A stretch of DNA of 64,000 nt from Streptomyces sp. GESEQ-4 (GCF_017948455.1 NZ_JAFFSU010000018.1:95912-159911); one strand, 5' to 3'. Shown: positions 27,575-36,201, counted from the first letter of the stretch. The notes: a model not told the origin generated them from the sequence alone. Translations and numbers: made by a program.

Positions 27575-28204
27575 CTACGACAGCTGACCGTCGTAGTCCG
27601 GCAGCTTGTACGTCTTCTCGGCGTGGCCGCCCGAGAGGTCGGTGGCGCTGTTTCCGATGTTGGCGATGATCGTGTAGCCCTTGTTCTCGATGTCGACGCG
27701 CTGGGCGGTCTTGTAGTCGGCGACGTTCTTGAAGAGGTCGAGGAAGTTGCGGACGTAGAGACCGGAGACGTCGTAGCCCTGGTGCTCGAGGTTGTACTCG
27801 GTGGGCGCGTAGATGATGCCGGGGCGGGCGGTCACGAAGAAGAGGTCGACGCCGTGGGCCTGGGCGTACTCGGCGACCTCCAGGACCGGCTGGTTGGCCG
27901 GCTGCGGGTAGCTGAAGCCGAAGTCGGTCTCCAGGGCGGTGTTGTCGATGTCGAGGACGATCGCCTGCTTCTCGCCCGGCTTGGTGGCGGCGATGCGCTG
28001 CTTCACGTACGGCATCGCCTGGTCCATCACCGCCTGGCAGTCCCGCTGCCAGGTCGCGTAGTCGACGTCCTCGGCTGCGGCGGCGCTGGCGGACGTGCGC
28101 GGGGCCGTCGCGGCCTGGGCGCCGGCGGGGACGGCCATCGCGGTGACGGCGACGGTGGCGACGGCGGTCATGCCGATACGGCGCGTCCAGGTGCCTCTGC
28201 TCAT
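27575..28204 (-). CDS. secreted HAD-family (class B/IIIB) acid phosphatase
   Basis: A 209-residue secreted protein. Sec signal peptide: basic MSRGTWTRR, then a hydrophobic core to about residue 28, cleavage near AGAQA-A. HAD motif I is IVLDIDNTALETDF, with nucleophile Asp85 and acid/base Asp87. Motif II-like FFVTARPG and the C-terminal NIGNSATDLSGGHA, equivalent to motif IV, fit the plant-VSP/acid-phosphatase class. It probably releases phosphate from organic phosphates outside the cell. ATG 28204 follows GAGAGG. Confidence 0.87.
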   Translation of the reverse strand: MSRGTWTRRIGMTAVATVAVTAMAVPAGAQAATAPRTSASAAAAEDVDYATWQRDCQAVMDQAMPYVKQRIAATKPGEKQAIVLDIDNTALETDFGFSYPQPANQPVLEVAEYAQAHGVDLFFVTARPGIIYAPTEYNLEHQGYDVSGLYVRNFLDLFKNVADYKTAQRVDIENKGYTIIANIGNSATDLSGGHAEKTYKLPDYDGQLS

Positions 28205-28638
28205 GGGGGTGGGGGTCCTCTCACGTCACACGTGCGCTGCCGGTTTGTCGCGTGCATGCTCGTCGGCGAGGGTGGCGCGAGGGGAACGAAGTGGTTACTT
28301 GACGGTAACTCCACGCGAGACGCGGGTCACACCGCGGGTGGTCGCCCGGTGACAAGCCGCACAGGCGATTTGCCCGGTACTAGAGGGAATAGTGGAAACC
28401 GCCGTTCGGGCAAAAAGGACTATTGGTGCGGGCGAGTGGGGCGGTTCTGCCCTCATGGGTCGATTTGCGCTCGATGGTTGTTCTGTCAATAACCGTGAAG
28501 TTTTGCGATGAAGTACTAGGTTCCGTCGTAGATCGGGGGTTTGGGGGTCTCTGGGCGGTGGGGGTACCAAGGGGTGTCCCATCCGGCGGCCGCCTGTGCG
28601 CCGGGTGGTTTTCTGTCCCCTTCCCCCGTGAGGTTCCG
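28205..28638. other. 434-bp divergent intergenic region
   Basis: Contains the promoters of the minus-strand phosphatase and the plus-strand M23 peptidase. An inverted repeat GTTAC-N6-GTAAC lies at 28294-28309 in GTTACTTGACGGTAAC. A long presumed leader (about 28490-28638) precedes the peptidase, with G-rich runs (GGGGGTTTGGGGG near 28536). I see no ORF and no recognisable c-di-AMP (ydaO) riboswitch core. Confidence 0.5.
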
Positions 28639-29226
28639 ATGTTCCAGCGCGTCTCCGCTCGCTCTTCCCGTACGTCCCTGCTCCGCACCCGTGGGGCCGT
28701 CATGGCTGCCGCCGTCGGTGCCTCGGTCGTGCTGGGGGCCGGAGTCGCGACCGCCGCGCAGGGCACGGTCGCCAAGGCCGCGCCCACCGCCGCCGCGAAG
28801 AAGGCCACGTCCTGGGTCAAGCCGGTCGCGAAGTACACCAAGTCCGCGAGCTTCGCGGCGAACGGCGCCATGTGGCAGTCCACCCACAGCGGTCAGGACT
28901 TCGCCGTGCCCAGCGGCACCGTCGTCAAGGCCGCGCACGGCGGCACGGTCGTCAAGGCCGGCGGCAACGGCGCCGGTGACGGCCCCGCCTACGGCAACGC
29001 CGTCGTCATCAAGCACGGCAACGGGACGTACTCCCAGTACGCCCACCTGTCGAAGATCAACGTCAAGTCCGGCCAGATCGTGAAGACCGGCCAGCGGATA
29101 GCCCTGTCCGGCAACACCGGCAACTCCAGCGGCCCTCACCTGCACTTCGAGGTCCGTACGACCGCGAACTACGGCTCCGCCATCGACCCGGTCGCCTTCC
29201 TGCGCGGCAAGGGCCTGGCGCTCTAG
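28639..29226 (+). CDS. secreted M23 family (LytM-type) metallopeptidase
   Basis: A 195-residue exported cell-wall endopeptidase. Start ATG 28639 (MFQRVSARSSR), then a signal peptide with hydrophobic core AAAVGASVVLGAGVATAA. The M23 domain fills residues 65-190: THSGQDF (His83, Asp87), YAHLS (His136) and PHLHFEV (His167, His169) make up the zinc site and catalytic histidines. It cleaves peptidoglycan cross-bridges. Its stop overlaps that of the convergent TetR gene by 4 bp. Confidence 0.9.
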   Translation: MFQRVSARSSRTSLLRTRGAVMAAAVGASVVLGAGVATAAQGTVAKAAPTAAAKKATSWVKPVAKYTKSASFAANGAMWQSTHSGQDFAVPSGTVVKAAHGGTVVKAGGNGAGDGPAYGNAVVIKHGNGTYSQYAHLSKINVKSGQIVKTGQRIALSGNTGNSSGPHLHFEVRTTANYGSAIDPVAFLRGKGLAL

Positions 29227-29819
29227 GCGTTCCGGCTTCCGGTGTGCGCCTGTGTCACCAGATCGATCGCGACCTCGAGGACGGCCTTGCGCTTGTCCTC
29301 GGGGTCGCCTTCGACGTCCCGCAGGACGAACATCCCGGCGTGCATCGTGAACAGGGCGCTGATGCAGCGGACCTGGTCGACCAGGTCGGCATCGGGGTCG
29401 ATGATGATGTCGCGCATGCCCATCATGCGGTTCTTGAACATCTCGCCGATGCTCAGTTCCCGTACGGTCGCCTGGTTCTCCTGCATGAACTGGAACAGCG
29501 GCGCCGCCTCGGACAGGATCCGGCCGTAGCGCCGTACGATCTCCTGCTTCGTCTCCAGGGTGTGCGGCTGCCGCTTGCCCCACTCGGTCAGGTCCTCGAT
29601 CGGCTTCGTCAGGTCCTCGAAGAGGCTGACGAGGATCTCTTCCTTGGTCTTGAAGTGGTAGTAGAGCGCCGCCTTCGTGACATCGAGGCGCTCGGCGATC
29701 TCCCGCAGGGAGGTCTTCTCGTAGCCCTGCTCGGCGAAGAGTTCGAGGGCGATGTCCTGGATGCGCTGGCGGGTGTCCCCGCGGCGCCGGTGCTTGGTGC
29801 CGTCCATGGTGCCGCCCAT
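29223..29819 (-). CDS. TetR-family repressor of the adjacent MFS exporter
   Basis: A 198-residue regulator from ATG 29819 (MGGTMDGTKHRRRGD). The N-terminal HTH reads DTRQRIQDIALELFAEQGYE then KTSLREIAERLDVTKAALYY. The ligand-binding domain is helical. It is divergent from the MFS gene, with a long inverted repeat between the starts, the standard layout for drug-efflux autoregulation. The ligand is unknown. Confidence 0.88.
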   Translation of the reverse strand: MGGTMDGTKHRRRGDTRQRIQDIALELFAEQGYEKTSLREIAERLDVTKAALYYHFKTKEEILVSLFEDLTKPIEDLTEWGKRQPHTLETKQEIVRRYGRILSEAAPLFQFMQENQATVRELSIGEMFKNRMMGMRDIIIDPDADLVDQVRCISALFTMHAGMFVLRDVEGDPEDKRKAVLEVAIDLVTQAHTGSRNA

Positions 29820-29845
29820 CCTCGTACTCCTCGGCTTTCCAGAAA

Positions 29846-29916
29846 ACTTACTTGACGCCCGGCTAGTTACGCCTCTACCTTCCGAGTGTAGACAACTAGC
29901 CGGGCGGCAAGTAAGT
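29846..29916. promoter_or_regulatory. inverted-repeat operator of the TetR/MFS pair
   Basis: Arms at 29846-29868 and 29894-29916 are complementary at 22 of 23 positions, separated by 25 bp. The outer parts are ACTTACTTG and CAAGTAAGT, the inner parts CCGGCTAGTT and AACTAGCCGG. The centre falls midway between the divergent starts, so one complex could shut both promoters. The right arm ends 25 bp before the MFS start. Confidence 0.75.
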
Positions 29917-29940
29917 AGCGGTGCCGGGGGAGTGGGAACG

Positions 29941-31530
29941 ATGGTGGCGACAGAGACAGTCACAGACGAGGCGGGCGGTCGGCCCAGGAGCGTGCGGGTC
30001 GTGCTCTTCGCGCTCATGATCGCGATGATGCTCGCGATGCTCGACAACATGATCATCGGCACCGCGATGCCGACGATCGTCGGTGAGCTGGGCGGCCTTG
30101 AGCATCTGTCGTGGGTGGTGACGGCGTACACCTTGGCGACCGCGGCCTCCACCCCGCTGTGGGGCAAGCTCGGCGACATGTACGGCCGCAAGGGCATCTT
30201 CATGAGCTCGATCGTGCTCTTCCTGATCGGCTCCGCGCTCAGCGGCATGGCTCAGGACATGGGGCAGCTGATCGGCTTCCGCGCCGTGCAGGGCCTCGGT
30301 GCCGGTGGGCTCATGGTCGGCGTCATGGCGATCATCGGCGACCTCATACCGCCGCGCGAGCGAGGCAAGTACCAGGGCATGATGGCCGGCGTCATGGCGC
30401 TCGCGATGATCGGCGGTCCGCTGGTCGGCGGCACCATCACCGACCACTGGGGCTGGCGCTGGGCCTTCTACATCAACCTGCCGCTGGGCATCGTCGCGCT
30501 CCTCGCCATCAGCGCCGTACTGCACCTGCCGAAGAAGCGGGCACAGACGCAGATCGACTACCTGGGCGCGGGCCTGCTGACGGTCGGCATCACCGCGATC
30601 GTGCTGGTCACCACCTGGGGCGGTACGGAGTACGCCTGGACGTCCGCGCGGATCATGGAGCTGATCGGCATCGGGGTCGCCGCGCTCGTCGGGTTCGTGT
30701 TCTGGCAGACCAAGGCCGCCGAACCGGTGCTGCCGCTGCACATCTTCCGCAGCCGGAACTTCACGCTCATGTCGATCATCGGCTTCATCGTCGGGTTCGT
30801 GATGTTCGGCGCCACGCTGTTCCTGCCGCTCTACCAGCAGTCCGTGCAGGGCGCGTCCGCGACCAACTCCGGGCTGCTGCTCCTGCCGATGCTCGGCGCG
30901 ATGCTGGTGACGTCGATGGTCGCGGGGCGGGTGACCACCAACACCGGTCGGTACTACGTCTTCCCGGTCGTCGGCAGTGCGCTGATGGCCGTCGGGCTGT
31001 ATCTGCTGTCGACGATGGACACCGGAACCTCGCGGCTCACGTCCGGCGTGTTCATGGCCGTCGTCGGACTCGGCATGGGCTGCCTGATGCAGATCACCAT
31101 GCTGGTCGCGCAGAACAGCGTGGAGATGAAGGACATGGGCGTCGCGTCCTCGTCCACCACCCTCTTCCGCACCCTCGGCTCCTCCTTCGGCGTCGCGATC
31201 ATGGGTGCGCTGTTCAACCACCGGGTCCAGGACGTCATGGCCGACCGGGCCGGTGCGCTGGGCTCCAAGGTGACCGAGCAGTCCGCCCAGCTGGACGCGG
31301 CGAGCCTGGCGAAGCTGCCGGAGGCGGCGCGTGAGGCGTACCAGCACGCGGTGTCGGCGGGCACCCACTCGGCGTTCCTGCTGGGAGCCGTGGTGGCCGT
31401 GATCGCGCTGGTCGCGGCGGTCTTCGTGAAGGAGGTGCCGCTGAAGGGAGCGGGGCCGAAGGAGGACTCCCCGAGCGAGGACTCCCCGGGCGGTACGGCG
31501 GTGCGGGCGCCGGCGACCGAGACGGTCTGA
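29941..31530 (+). CDS. MFS drug:proton antiporter (DHA2/EmrB-QacA type)
   Basis: A 529-residue membrane exporter with about 14 hydrophobic helices. Start ATG 29941. Signatures: LDNMIIGTAMPTIVGEL in TM1, the MFS loop GKLGDMYGRKG after TM2, and motif C-like MAIIGDLIPPRERGKYQGM with GPLVGGTITDHWGWRWAFYI. The C-terminal cytoplasmic tail is Pro/Ser-rich (KEDSPSEDSPGG). Expression is probably controlled by the divergent TetR through the inverted repeat. The substrate is unknown, likely toxic organic cations or antibiotics. Confidence 0.9.
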   Translation: MVATETVTDEAGGRPRSVRVVLFALMIAMMLAMLDNMIIGTAMPTIVGELGGLEHLSWVVTAYTLATAASTPLWGKLGDMYGRKGIFMSSIVLFLIGSALSGMAQDMGQLIGFRAVQGLGAGGLMVGVMAIIGDLIPPRERGKYQGMMAGVMALAMIGGPLVGGTITDHWGWRWAFYINLPLGIVALLAISAVLHLPKKRAQTQIDYLGAGLLTVGITAIVLVTTWGGTEYAWTSARIMELIGIGVAALVGFVFWQTKAAEPVLPLHIFRSRNFTLMSIIGFIVGFVMFGATLFLPLYQQSVQGASATNSGLLLLPMLGAMLVTSMVAGRVTTNTGRYYVFPVVGSALMAVGLYLLSTMDTGTSRLTSGVFMAVVGLGMGCLMQITMLVAQNSVEMKDMGVASSSTTLFRTLGSSFGVAIMGALFNHRVQDVMADRAGALGSKVTEQSAQLDAASLAKLPEAAREAYQHAVSAGTHSAFLLGAVVAVIALVAAVFVKEVPLKGAGPKEDSPSEDSPGGTAVRAPATETV

Positions 31531-31543
31531 ACGGGCGGTGAGC

Positions 31544-31579
31544 CAACGGCCCCCGGGGTGTGCACCCCGGGGGCCGTTG
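31544..31579 (+). terminator. hairpin terminator after the MFS gene
   Basis: Perfect 17-bp arms 31544-31560 and 31563-31579 (core GGCCCCCGGGGTG) are separated by 2 bp, 13 bp after the MFS stop, insulating the AraC gene downstream. Confidence 0.8.
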
Positions 31580-31605
31580 TCAGTGCCGCGTGCCACCATC
31601 GGGCC

Positions 31606-32037
31606 ATGGACACGATGCGGCCGCTGCGCCTGGCCAAGGACGCCATGGACCGCGACTGGGCCGAGCCGTCCCTCGATCTGGACGCGGTGGCGGCGCATGC
31701 CGGGTACTCGCGCTATCACTTCATACGGGCTTTCAAGGCGGCGTACGGCGAGACGCCCGGCCAGTATCTGACGCACCGCCGGATCGAGCGGGCCGAGGAT
31801 CTGCTGCGTACCGCGGATCTGACGGTCACGGAGATCTGCCACCTGGTCGGCTTCAGCAGCCTGGGCACGTTCTCGAGCCGGTTCAAGGCACTGACCGGAC
31901 TGACGCCCACCGCGTACCGGACCAAACACCTGGGCCGCGGTACCGCCCTCATACCGGGCTGCTACGTCATGCACTGGGCCGGAGGCTTCCGGACCGTCGC
32001 CCCCGGATCACAGCGCAATTCTGAAGAAGCGGGCTGA
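31606..32037 (+). CDS. AraC-family transcriptional regulator (DNA-binding domain only)
   Basis: A 143-residue protein comprising just the double HTH domain: LDAVAAHAGYSRYHFIRAFK with AAYGETPGQYLTHRRIERAE, then LTVTEICHLVGFSSLGTFSS RFKALTGLTP. It lacks the usual sensor domain. It lies 57 bp before a VOC-family gene; AraC-VOC pairs of this type recur in Streptomyces, suggesting that it activates the downstream gene. Confidence 0.85.
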   Translation: MDTMRPLRLAKDAMDRDWAEPSLDLDAVAAHAGYSRYHFIRAFKAAYGETPGQYLTHRRIERAEDLLRTADLTVTEICHLVGFSSLGTFSSRFKALTGLTPTAYRTKHLGRGTALIPGCYVMHWAGGFRTVAPGSQRNSEEAG

Positions 32038-32094
32038 CGGCCCCGCCTCCTACGGTGACAGGGCAAGCACGACAGCGGCCGACAGGAGCGCGCC

Positions 32095-32541
32095 ATGATC
32101 AAGGGTCTCAAGATCGCGACCGTCTGGGTCCTCGACCAGGACCGGGCCAAGGAGTTCTACACCGAGAAGCTGGGCCTCGAGGTCCGCAGGGACATGACCA
32201 TGGGCGAGGGCGGCATGCGCTGGCTCACCGTCGGCTCCCCGGAGCAGCCCGATGTCGAGCTCACACTGATGGTGCCGGACGGGCCCGGCATGGACCCCGA
32301 GTCCGCCGAGATGATCAGGAAGCTGGTGGCCAAGGGGGCGCTCGGAGCGGGCGTGCTGACCACCGACGACATCCACGGCGACGTCAAGAAGTTCAAGGAC
32401 CGGGGTGTGGAGTTCCTCCAGGAGCCGCAGGAGCGCCCCTACGGCACGGAGGCGCTGTTCCGCGACGACTCCGGGAACTGGTTCTCCTTCACCCAGCCGC
32501 GCGAAGGAGGCCTCGACCTGGGCAAGGACTGGTCCTGCTGA
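32095..32541 (+). CDS. VOC family protein (glyoxalase/bleomycin-resistance fold)
   Basis: A 148-residue single-module VOC protein of paired beta-alpha-beta-beta-beta units: KIATVWVLDQDRAKEFYTEK at the N-terminus, and FKDRGVEFLQEPQERPYGTE then FRDDSGNWFSFTQP at the C-terminus. It could be a metal-dependent lyase, dioxygenase or antibiotic-binding protein; the chemistry is not determinable. ATG 32095 follows GACAGGAG. Confidence 0.85.
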   Translation: MIKGLKIATVWVLDQDRAKEFYTEKLGLEVRRDMTMGEGGMRWLTVGSPEQPDVELTLMVPDGPGMDPESAEMIRKLVAKGALGAGVLTTDDIHGDVKKFKDRGVEFLQEPQERPYGTEALFRDDSGNWFSFTQPREGGLDLGKDWSC

Positions 32542-32550
32542 GGCGGAGCC

Positions 32551-33894
32551 CTACGGCAACATCTGATAGCTGCCCGTGCTCGTCGGCGCATGCTCCGGCA
32601 GCCACAGCACGGCCACCGCGCCCTCGGCCGGTACGTGCTCCGGCGCGCCCGCCGGGCGGATGTTGCGGAAGGTCAGCCGGGCGCCCAGGACGCGGGCCTG
32701 GCCGGCGGCGATGGTCAGGCCGAGGCCGTGGCCGTGGCCGGAGCGGTCGCTGCGGCCGGTACGGAAGCGGCTCGGCCCCTCGGCGAGGAGCTCCTCGGGG
32801 AAGCCGGGACCGTGGTCGCGGACCCGGATGACCCGGCCCTCGACGGTGACCTCGATGGGCGGCTTGCCGTGCCGGGCGGCGTTGGCGAGCAGGTTGAACA
32901 GCACGCGCTCCAGGCGCCGCGGGTCGGTGGTGACCTCCGACTCATGGACCACGCGCACCTCGATGGCCGGGTCCTTCGCCGCCACCCGCCGGCTGACGAA
33001 CTCGCCCAGCATGATGTCCTGCAGCTCGGCCCGCTCCGAGGCACCGTCGAGGCGTGCCACCTCCAGGACGTCCTCCACCAGCGTGCGCATGGCCTTCGCC
33101 CGGTCCAGGACCAGCTCGGTCGGCCGGCCCGGCGGCAGCAGCTCGGCCGCGGTCAGCAGCCCGGTCACCGGCGTGCGCAGCTCGTGTGCGATATCGGCGG
33201 TGACCCGGCGCTCGGCCTCCAGCCGCAGCTGCAAGGCGTCCGTCATGGCGTCCACCGCGCTGGCCAGGTCGTCGGTCTCGTCCCGTACGACACCGCCGAT
33301 CGCGTCCCGCACTCGGACGTCCGTCTCGCCCTTGGCGACCTGGTTCGCCGCGGCCGCCGCCTTGCGCAGCCGGCGCGACAGCTGTCCGCCGATGAGCACA
33401 CCGAGCGCGCTGCCGCCGAGGACGACGGTGATGGAGCCGATGACGAGGGCCTGGTCGAGGTCGTTGAGGATGTCGGTGCTGCGGTCGGTGAACCCGGTGT
33501 GCAGGGACAGCACCCGCCCGTCCGTGACTGGCACGGCGGCCCATATGTCCGGCACGCCGCCCTTGTGGTCGGTCACATAGGTGGCCCGGCGGCCCTGCTC
33601 GACCTTCAGCCGCAGCTCGGGCGGCAGGTCAGGATCGTTGATCTCGACGTTCGGGAAGTTCGGCCGTTTGGACAGCTCGTAGTTGCGCTGGGCGATCTGG
33701 ATCCGCTCGTCGGCCAGCTCCCGTGCGTTGTCCAGCATCGAGACCCGGGCCGCGTTGTGCACGACCAGGCTCAGCGCGATCGCCACCAGCGCACCGACGA
33801 ACGCGATCGCCGCGCTCAGCTTCCACCGCACGCCCGTACGGATGCCCGTGCGGGCCCATCGCGCCGGGAGCAGGCGCCCCAAGATCCCCCGCAT
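32551..33894 (-). CDS. cseC: CseC sensor histidine kinase (cell-envelope stress)
   Basis: A 447-residue EnvZ-type kinase. TM1 (about 25-47) and TM2 (about 150-171) bound an extracytoplasmic sensor of roughly 100 residues. HAMP lies near 172-230. The phosphoacceptor is His237 in ADIAHELRTPV. The ATPase domain has NLLANAARHG (N box), RDHGPGFPEEL and GHGLGLTIA. It is the last gene of sigE-cseA-cseB-cseC. In S. coelicolor CseC senses envelope damage (e.g. from glycopeptides) and phosphorylates CseB to activate the sigE promoter. Confidence 0.95.
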   Translation of the reverse strand: MRGILGRLLPARWARTGIRTGVRWKLSAAIAFVGALVAIALSLVVHNAARVSMLDNARELADERIQIAQRNYELSKRPNFPNVEINDPDLPPELRLKVEQGRRATYVTDHKGGVPDIWAAVPVTDGRVLSLHTGFTDRSTDILNDLDQALVIGSITVVLGGSALGVLIGGQLSRRLRKAAAAANQVAKGETDVRVRDAIGGVVRDETDDLASAVDAMTDALQLRLEAERRVTADIAHELRTPVTGLLTAAELLPPGRPTELVLDRAKAMRTLVEDVLEVARLDGASERAELQDIMLGEFVSRRVAAKDPAIEVRVVHESEVTTDPRRLERVLFNLLANAARHGKPPIEVTVEGRVIRVRDHGPGFPEELLAEGPSRFRTGRSDRSGHGHGLGLTIAAGQARVLGARLTFRNIRPAGAPEHVPAEGAVAVLWLPEHAPTSTGSYQMLP

Positions 33895-33902
33895 ACCCCT
33901 GC

Positions 33903-34607
33903 TCAGGCCTTCAACTTGTAGCCGAAGCCGCGAACCGTCTCGATACGGTCCTGGCCGATCTTCGTACGCAGCCGCTGCACATGGACGTCCACCACGCGCG
34001 TGTCACCGCCCCAGCCGTAGTCCCACACACGCTCCAGGAGCTTGTCCCGCGACAGGACCGTGCCCGGCGCCGACGAGAACTCCAGGAGCAGCCGCATCTC
34101 CGTGGGCGTCAGCGCCACCGGCTGCCCGCCCTTGCGCACCTCCATGCCCTCGGTGTCGATCTCCAGCTCACCGAAGGTCAGCACGCCGCCGGCCGACAGG
34201 GATTCGGGCTCCTCCGGCTGCCCGGCGCCGCCCGCGTGCCCGAAGCGGCGCAGCACCGCCCGGATCCGCGCGACCAGCACGGCACCGTCGAACGGCTTGG
34301 TCACATAGTCGTCCGCGCCGGCTTCCAGACCCAGCACGACGTCGATGGAGTCCGCCCGCGCGGACAGCATGATCACCGGCACCGTCGACTCGTCCCGGAT
34401 GCGGCGGCACAGGCTGACGCCGTCCAGGCCCGGGACCATCACGTCGAGCAGGGCGATGTCGGGGCGGTTCGCCCGGAACGCCTCCAGGCCGGCCAGCCCG
34501 TCGGGCATCGCGGTGACCGCGAAGCCGTCCCGCTCCAGGGCGAGCTGAGTGGCCTCACGGATGACGTCGTCGTCCTCGACGAACAAGACGTGGGTCTGGT
34601 CTGCCAT
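33903..34607 (-). CDS. cseB: CseB response regulator (OmpR family)
   Basis: A 234-residue OmpR/PhoB regulator with acidic pocket EDDD, phosphoacceptor Asp55 (ALLDVMVPG), Lys in VTKPFDG, and a C-terminal winged helix (LTPTEMRLLLEFSSAPGTVL, VDVHVQRLRTKIG). It activates the sigE promoter when phosphorylated by CseC. It lies 8 bp before cseC and 130 bp after cseA; that gap holds tandem repeats. Confidence 0.95.
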   Translation of the reverse strand: MADQTHVLFVEDDDVIREATQLALERDGFAVTAMPDGLAGLEAFRANRPDIALLDVMVPGLDGVSLCRRIRDESTVPVIMLSARADSIDVVLGLEAGADDYVTKPFDGAVLVARIRAVLRRFGHAGGAGQPEEPESLSAGGVLTFGELEIDTEGMEVRKGGQPVALTPTEMRLLLEFSSAPGTVLSRDKLLERVWDYGWGGDTRVVDVHVQRLRTKIGQDRIETVRGFGYKLKA

Positions 34608-34639
34608 CCCGGTGCTCTCTGTCCTCGTATGGGTCTCGT

Positions 34640-34734
34640 GGTGCGTTCACTGTGCTGGTGCGTTCACTGTGCTGACGTAGGAATCGGGCGAGCGGTTCAC
34701 TGAGGGATCGTCCCGGCCCGCCCGATCGGTTCAC
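34640..34734. repeat. tandem 17-bp repeat and GTTCAC hexamers in the cseA-cseB gap
   Basis: GGTGCGTTCACTGTGCT is present twice head-to-tail at 34640-34656 and 34657-34673. GTTCAC hexamers recur at 34645, 34662, 34695 and 34729, spaced 17, 33 and 34 bp, close to multiples of 17. GTTCAC is also the core of PhoP direct-repeat units, but the 11-bp PHO period is not kept. Confidence 0.7.
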
Positions 34735-34737
34735 GCC

Positions 34738-35412
34738 TCAGCTGGTCTCCGGTGCCTGGGTCGGATCCCCGCCGACGCCGCTGCTGTAGTCGTTGCGTGT
34801 GCGGTCCTCCTCGGCGAAGTGGCCCGACGCCAGCCAGCGGTACGTGATCACATACTGGGCGGACGGACTCGACACCGGGTCGCCCTTCTCGTACACCTGC
34901 TTGGTCACCACCAGGTCGCCGCGGTCTATCTCGGCATAGACCGGCGGTTCCTCGGCCCTGAACACATTCTCGTACCGCCCGTCTTCCTCGCGATACACAT
35001 ACGAGCCGACTCCTACAGCGTCTTCGCAGGTCAGTACATTGACGACGACGTCGTGCGAGGCTCCTCCGGTCAGATCGCCGTACGACACGTCGACCGGGTA
35101 CTCGTCGCCGATACAGGGCTTCAGCTCGCGTTTGACCCCGGCCGACACGGTCGGGTCGTCCTGTACCAGCTTGACGGCGCCCAGACTGTCCGGGGTCGGA
35201 GAGGCCGAGGCGGGAGGTGACACGCTCGCGCCCGCCGCCTCGGCGTATGCGGGGCCCTCGTCACGGGCGCCGGTGCCGCCGGTGCCGCAGGCGGACATGA
35301 AAAGGGCGAGGGCGGCGAGCACGGCCACCGCCGTGAACGCCGCCTGCAAGGTGCCCCGACCCGCGGGGGCCCGTTGGCCCGCTTCGGGATCCGGGTCGGT
35401 CAAGCCGCGCAC
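34738..35412 (-). CDS. cseA: CseA lipoprotein, negative modulator of sigE
   Basis: A 224-residue lipoprotein. GTG 35412 overlaps the end of sigE by 13 bp. A long N-region (MRGLTDPDPEAGQRAPAGR) precedes the hydrophobic core FTAVAVLAALALFMSAC, with Cys42 as the lipidated residue. The mature domain contains KPCIGDEYPVDVSYGDLTGG. In S. coelicolor CseA lies outside the membrane and its loss raises sigE expression. Confidence 0.92.
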   Translation of the reverse strand: MRGLTDPDPEAGQRAPAGRGTLQAAFTAVAVLAALALFMSACGTGGTGARDEGPAYAEAAGASVSPPASASPTPDSLGAVKLVQDDPTVSAGVKRELKPCIGDEYPVDVSYGDLTGGASHDVVVNVLTCEDAVGVGSYVYREEDGRYENVFRAEEPPVYAEIDRGDLVVTKQVYEKGDPVSSPSAQYVITYRWLASGHFAEEDRTRNDYSSGVGGDPTQAPETS

Positions 35413-35957
35413 CGCTCCTGCTCCTCACGCTCCAGCGCGCGTGCGTCCAGATCGCGGCGCTCCAGCTCCTCGCGGAGCCGGGCGAGCGCCCGGTGCAGCG
35501 TGCTCTTGACCGTTCCGGCCGACATGCCGAGGGCGGCGGCCGTCTCCTCCGTGGACATCTGCTCCCAGTGTCGCAGCACCACGACACTGCGCTGCTTGGG
35601 AGCCAGCACCTTCATGATGTCCATCAGCAGGGCACGGTCGGCGTGCTGCTCGGTGGCGTCGTCGACGCAGGCGTCCGGGAGCTGCTCGGTCGGCACCTCC
35701 TCCAGCTTGCGCGCCCGCCACCACTCGGTCCGCGTGTTGATCATCACGCGGCGCAGATAGGCGTCCGCCAGCCGCTTGTCGGCTATGCCCTCCCAGCGGC
35801 CGTACGTCCGTACCAGCGCGGTCTGGAGCAGGTCCTGCGCGTCGACAGGGTCCGGGACCAGGCGGCGGGCACTGCGCAGCAGCGCGTCCTGCCGGGTACG
35901 GACGTACTCCTCGAACTCGAGCACCTCGCCCACTGCGCCCACCTCGCGCTGCTCCAT
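35400..35957 (-). CDS. sigE: ECF RNA polymerase sigma factor SigE
   Basis: A 185-residue sigma-70 family ECF factor for cell-envelope stress. Region 2 is EFEEYVRTRQDALLRSARRL to RRVMINTRTEWWR; region 4 is LAPKQRSVVVLRHWEQMSTE then ETAAALGMSAGTVKSTLHRA. ATG 35957 has GGAGG five bases upstream; GTG 35933 (MGEVLEFEEY), the start of the shorter S. coelicolor annotation as I recall it, is an alternative. There is no adjacent anti-sigma gene, consistent with control by CseB/CseC at transcription. The 244 bp upstream to mutY should contain its CseB-dependent promoter. Confidence 0.95.
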   Translation of the reverse strand: MEQREVGAVGEVLEFEEYVRTRQDALLRSARRLVPDPVDAQDLLQTALVRTYGRWEGIADKRLADAYLRRVMINTRTEWWRARKLEEVPTEQLPDACVDDATEQHADRALLMDIMKVLAPKQRSVVVLRHWEQMSTEETAAALGMSAGTVKSTLHRALARLREELERRDLDARALEREEQERCAA

Positions 35958-36201
35958 GATCGACCGCCTCCATCCCCGTGCTTCTGTAGCTGTGCCACCC
36001 CGTCGGGCACAGAAATGAAGCTACGGAGGCGTTGTCACGGCGCTGTGCGAAGCAGCCTGCGGCTAGCGCTCGGCTGTCCGTCGGTTGTGTAACAGAGGTA
36101 GGACGGACATAAACGTGCAGGTGAGATGGGTTGGGTATGGGGTGATTTGGGGGTGGGCGGGGCTGAGGTTTCCCTGTGGTGCGTTGTGACTCGGCTGTAC
36201 G

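Noticed and set aside
28380..28638. c-di-AMP (ydaO) riboswitch upstream of the M23 peptidase
   Set aside because: The gene context is tempting, but the conserved core segments could not be found by eye.
34645..34734. Canonical PHO box in the cseA-cseB gap
   Set aside because: The GTTCAC hexamers are spaced 17, 33 and 34 bp, not in the contiguous 11-bp direct repeats bound by PhoP; kept only as an unexplained repeat.
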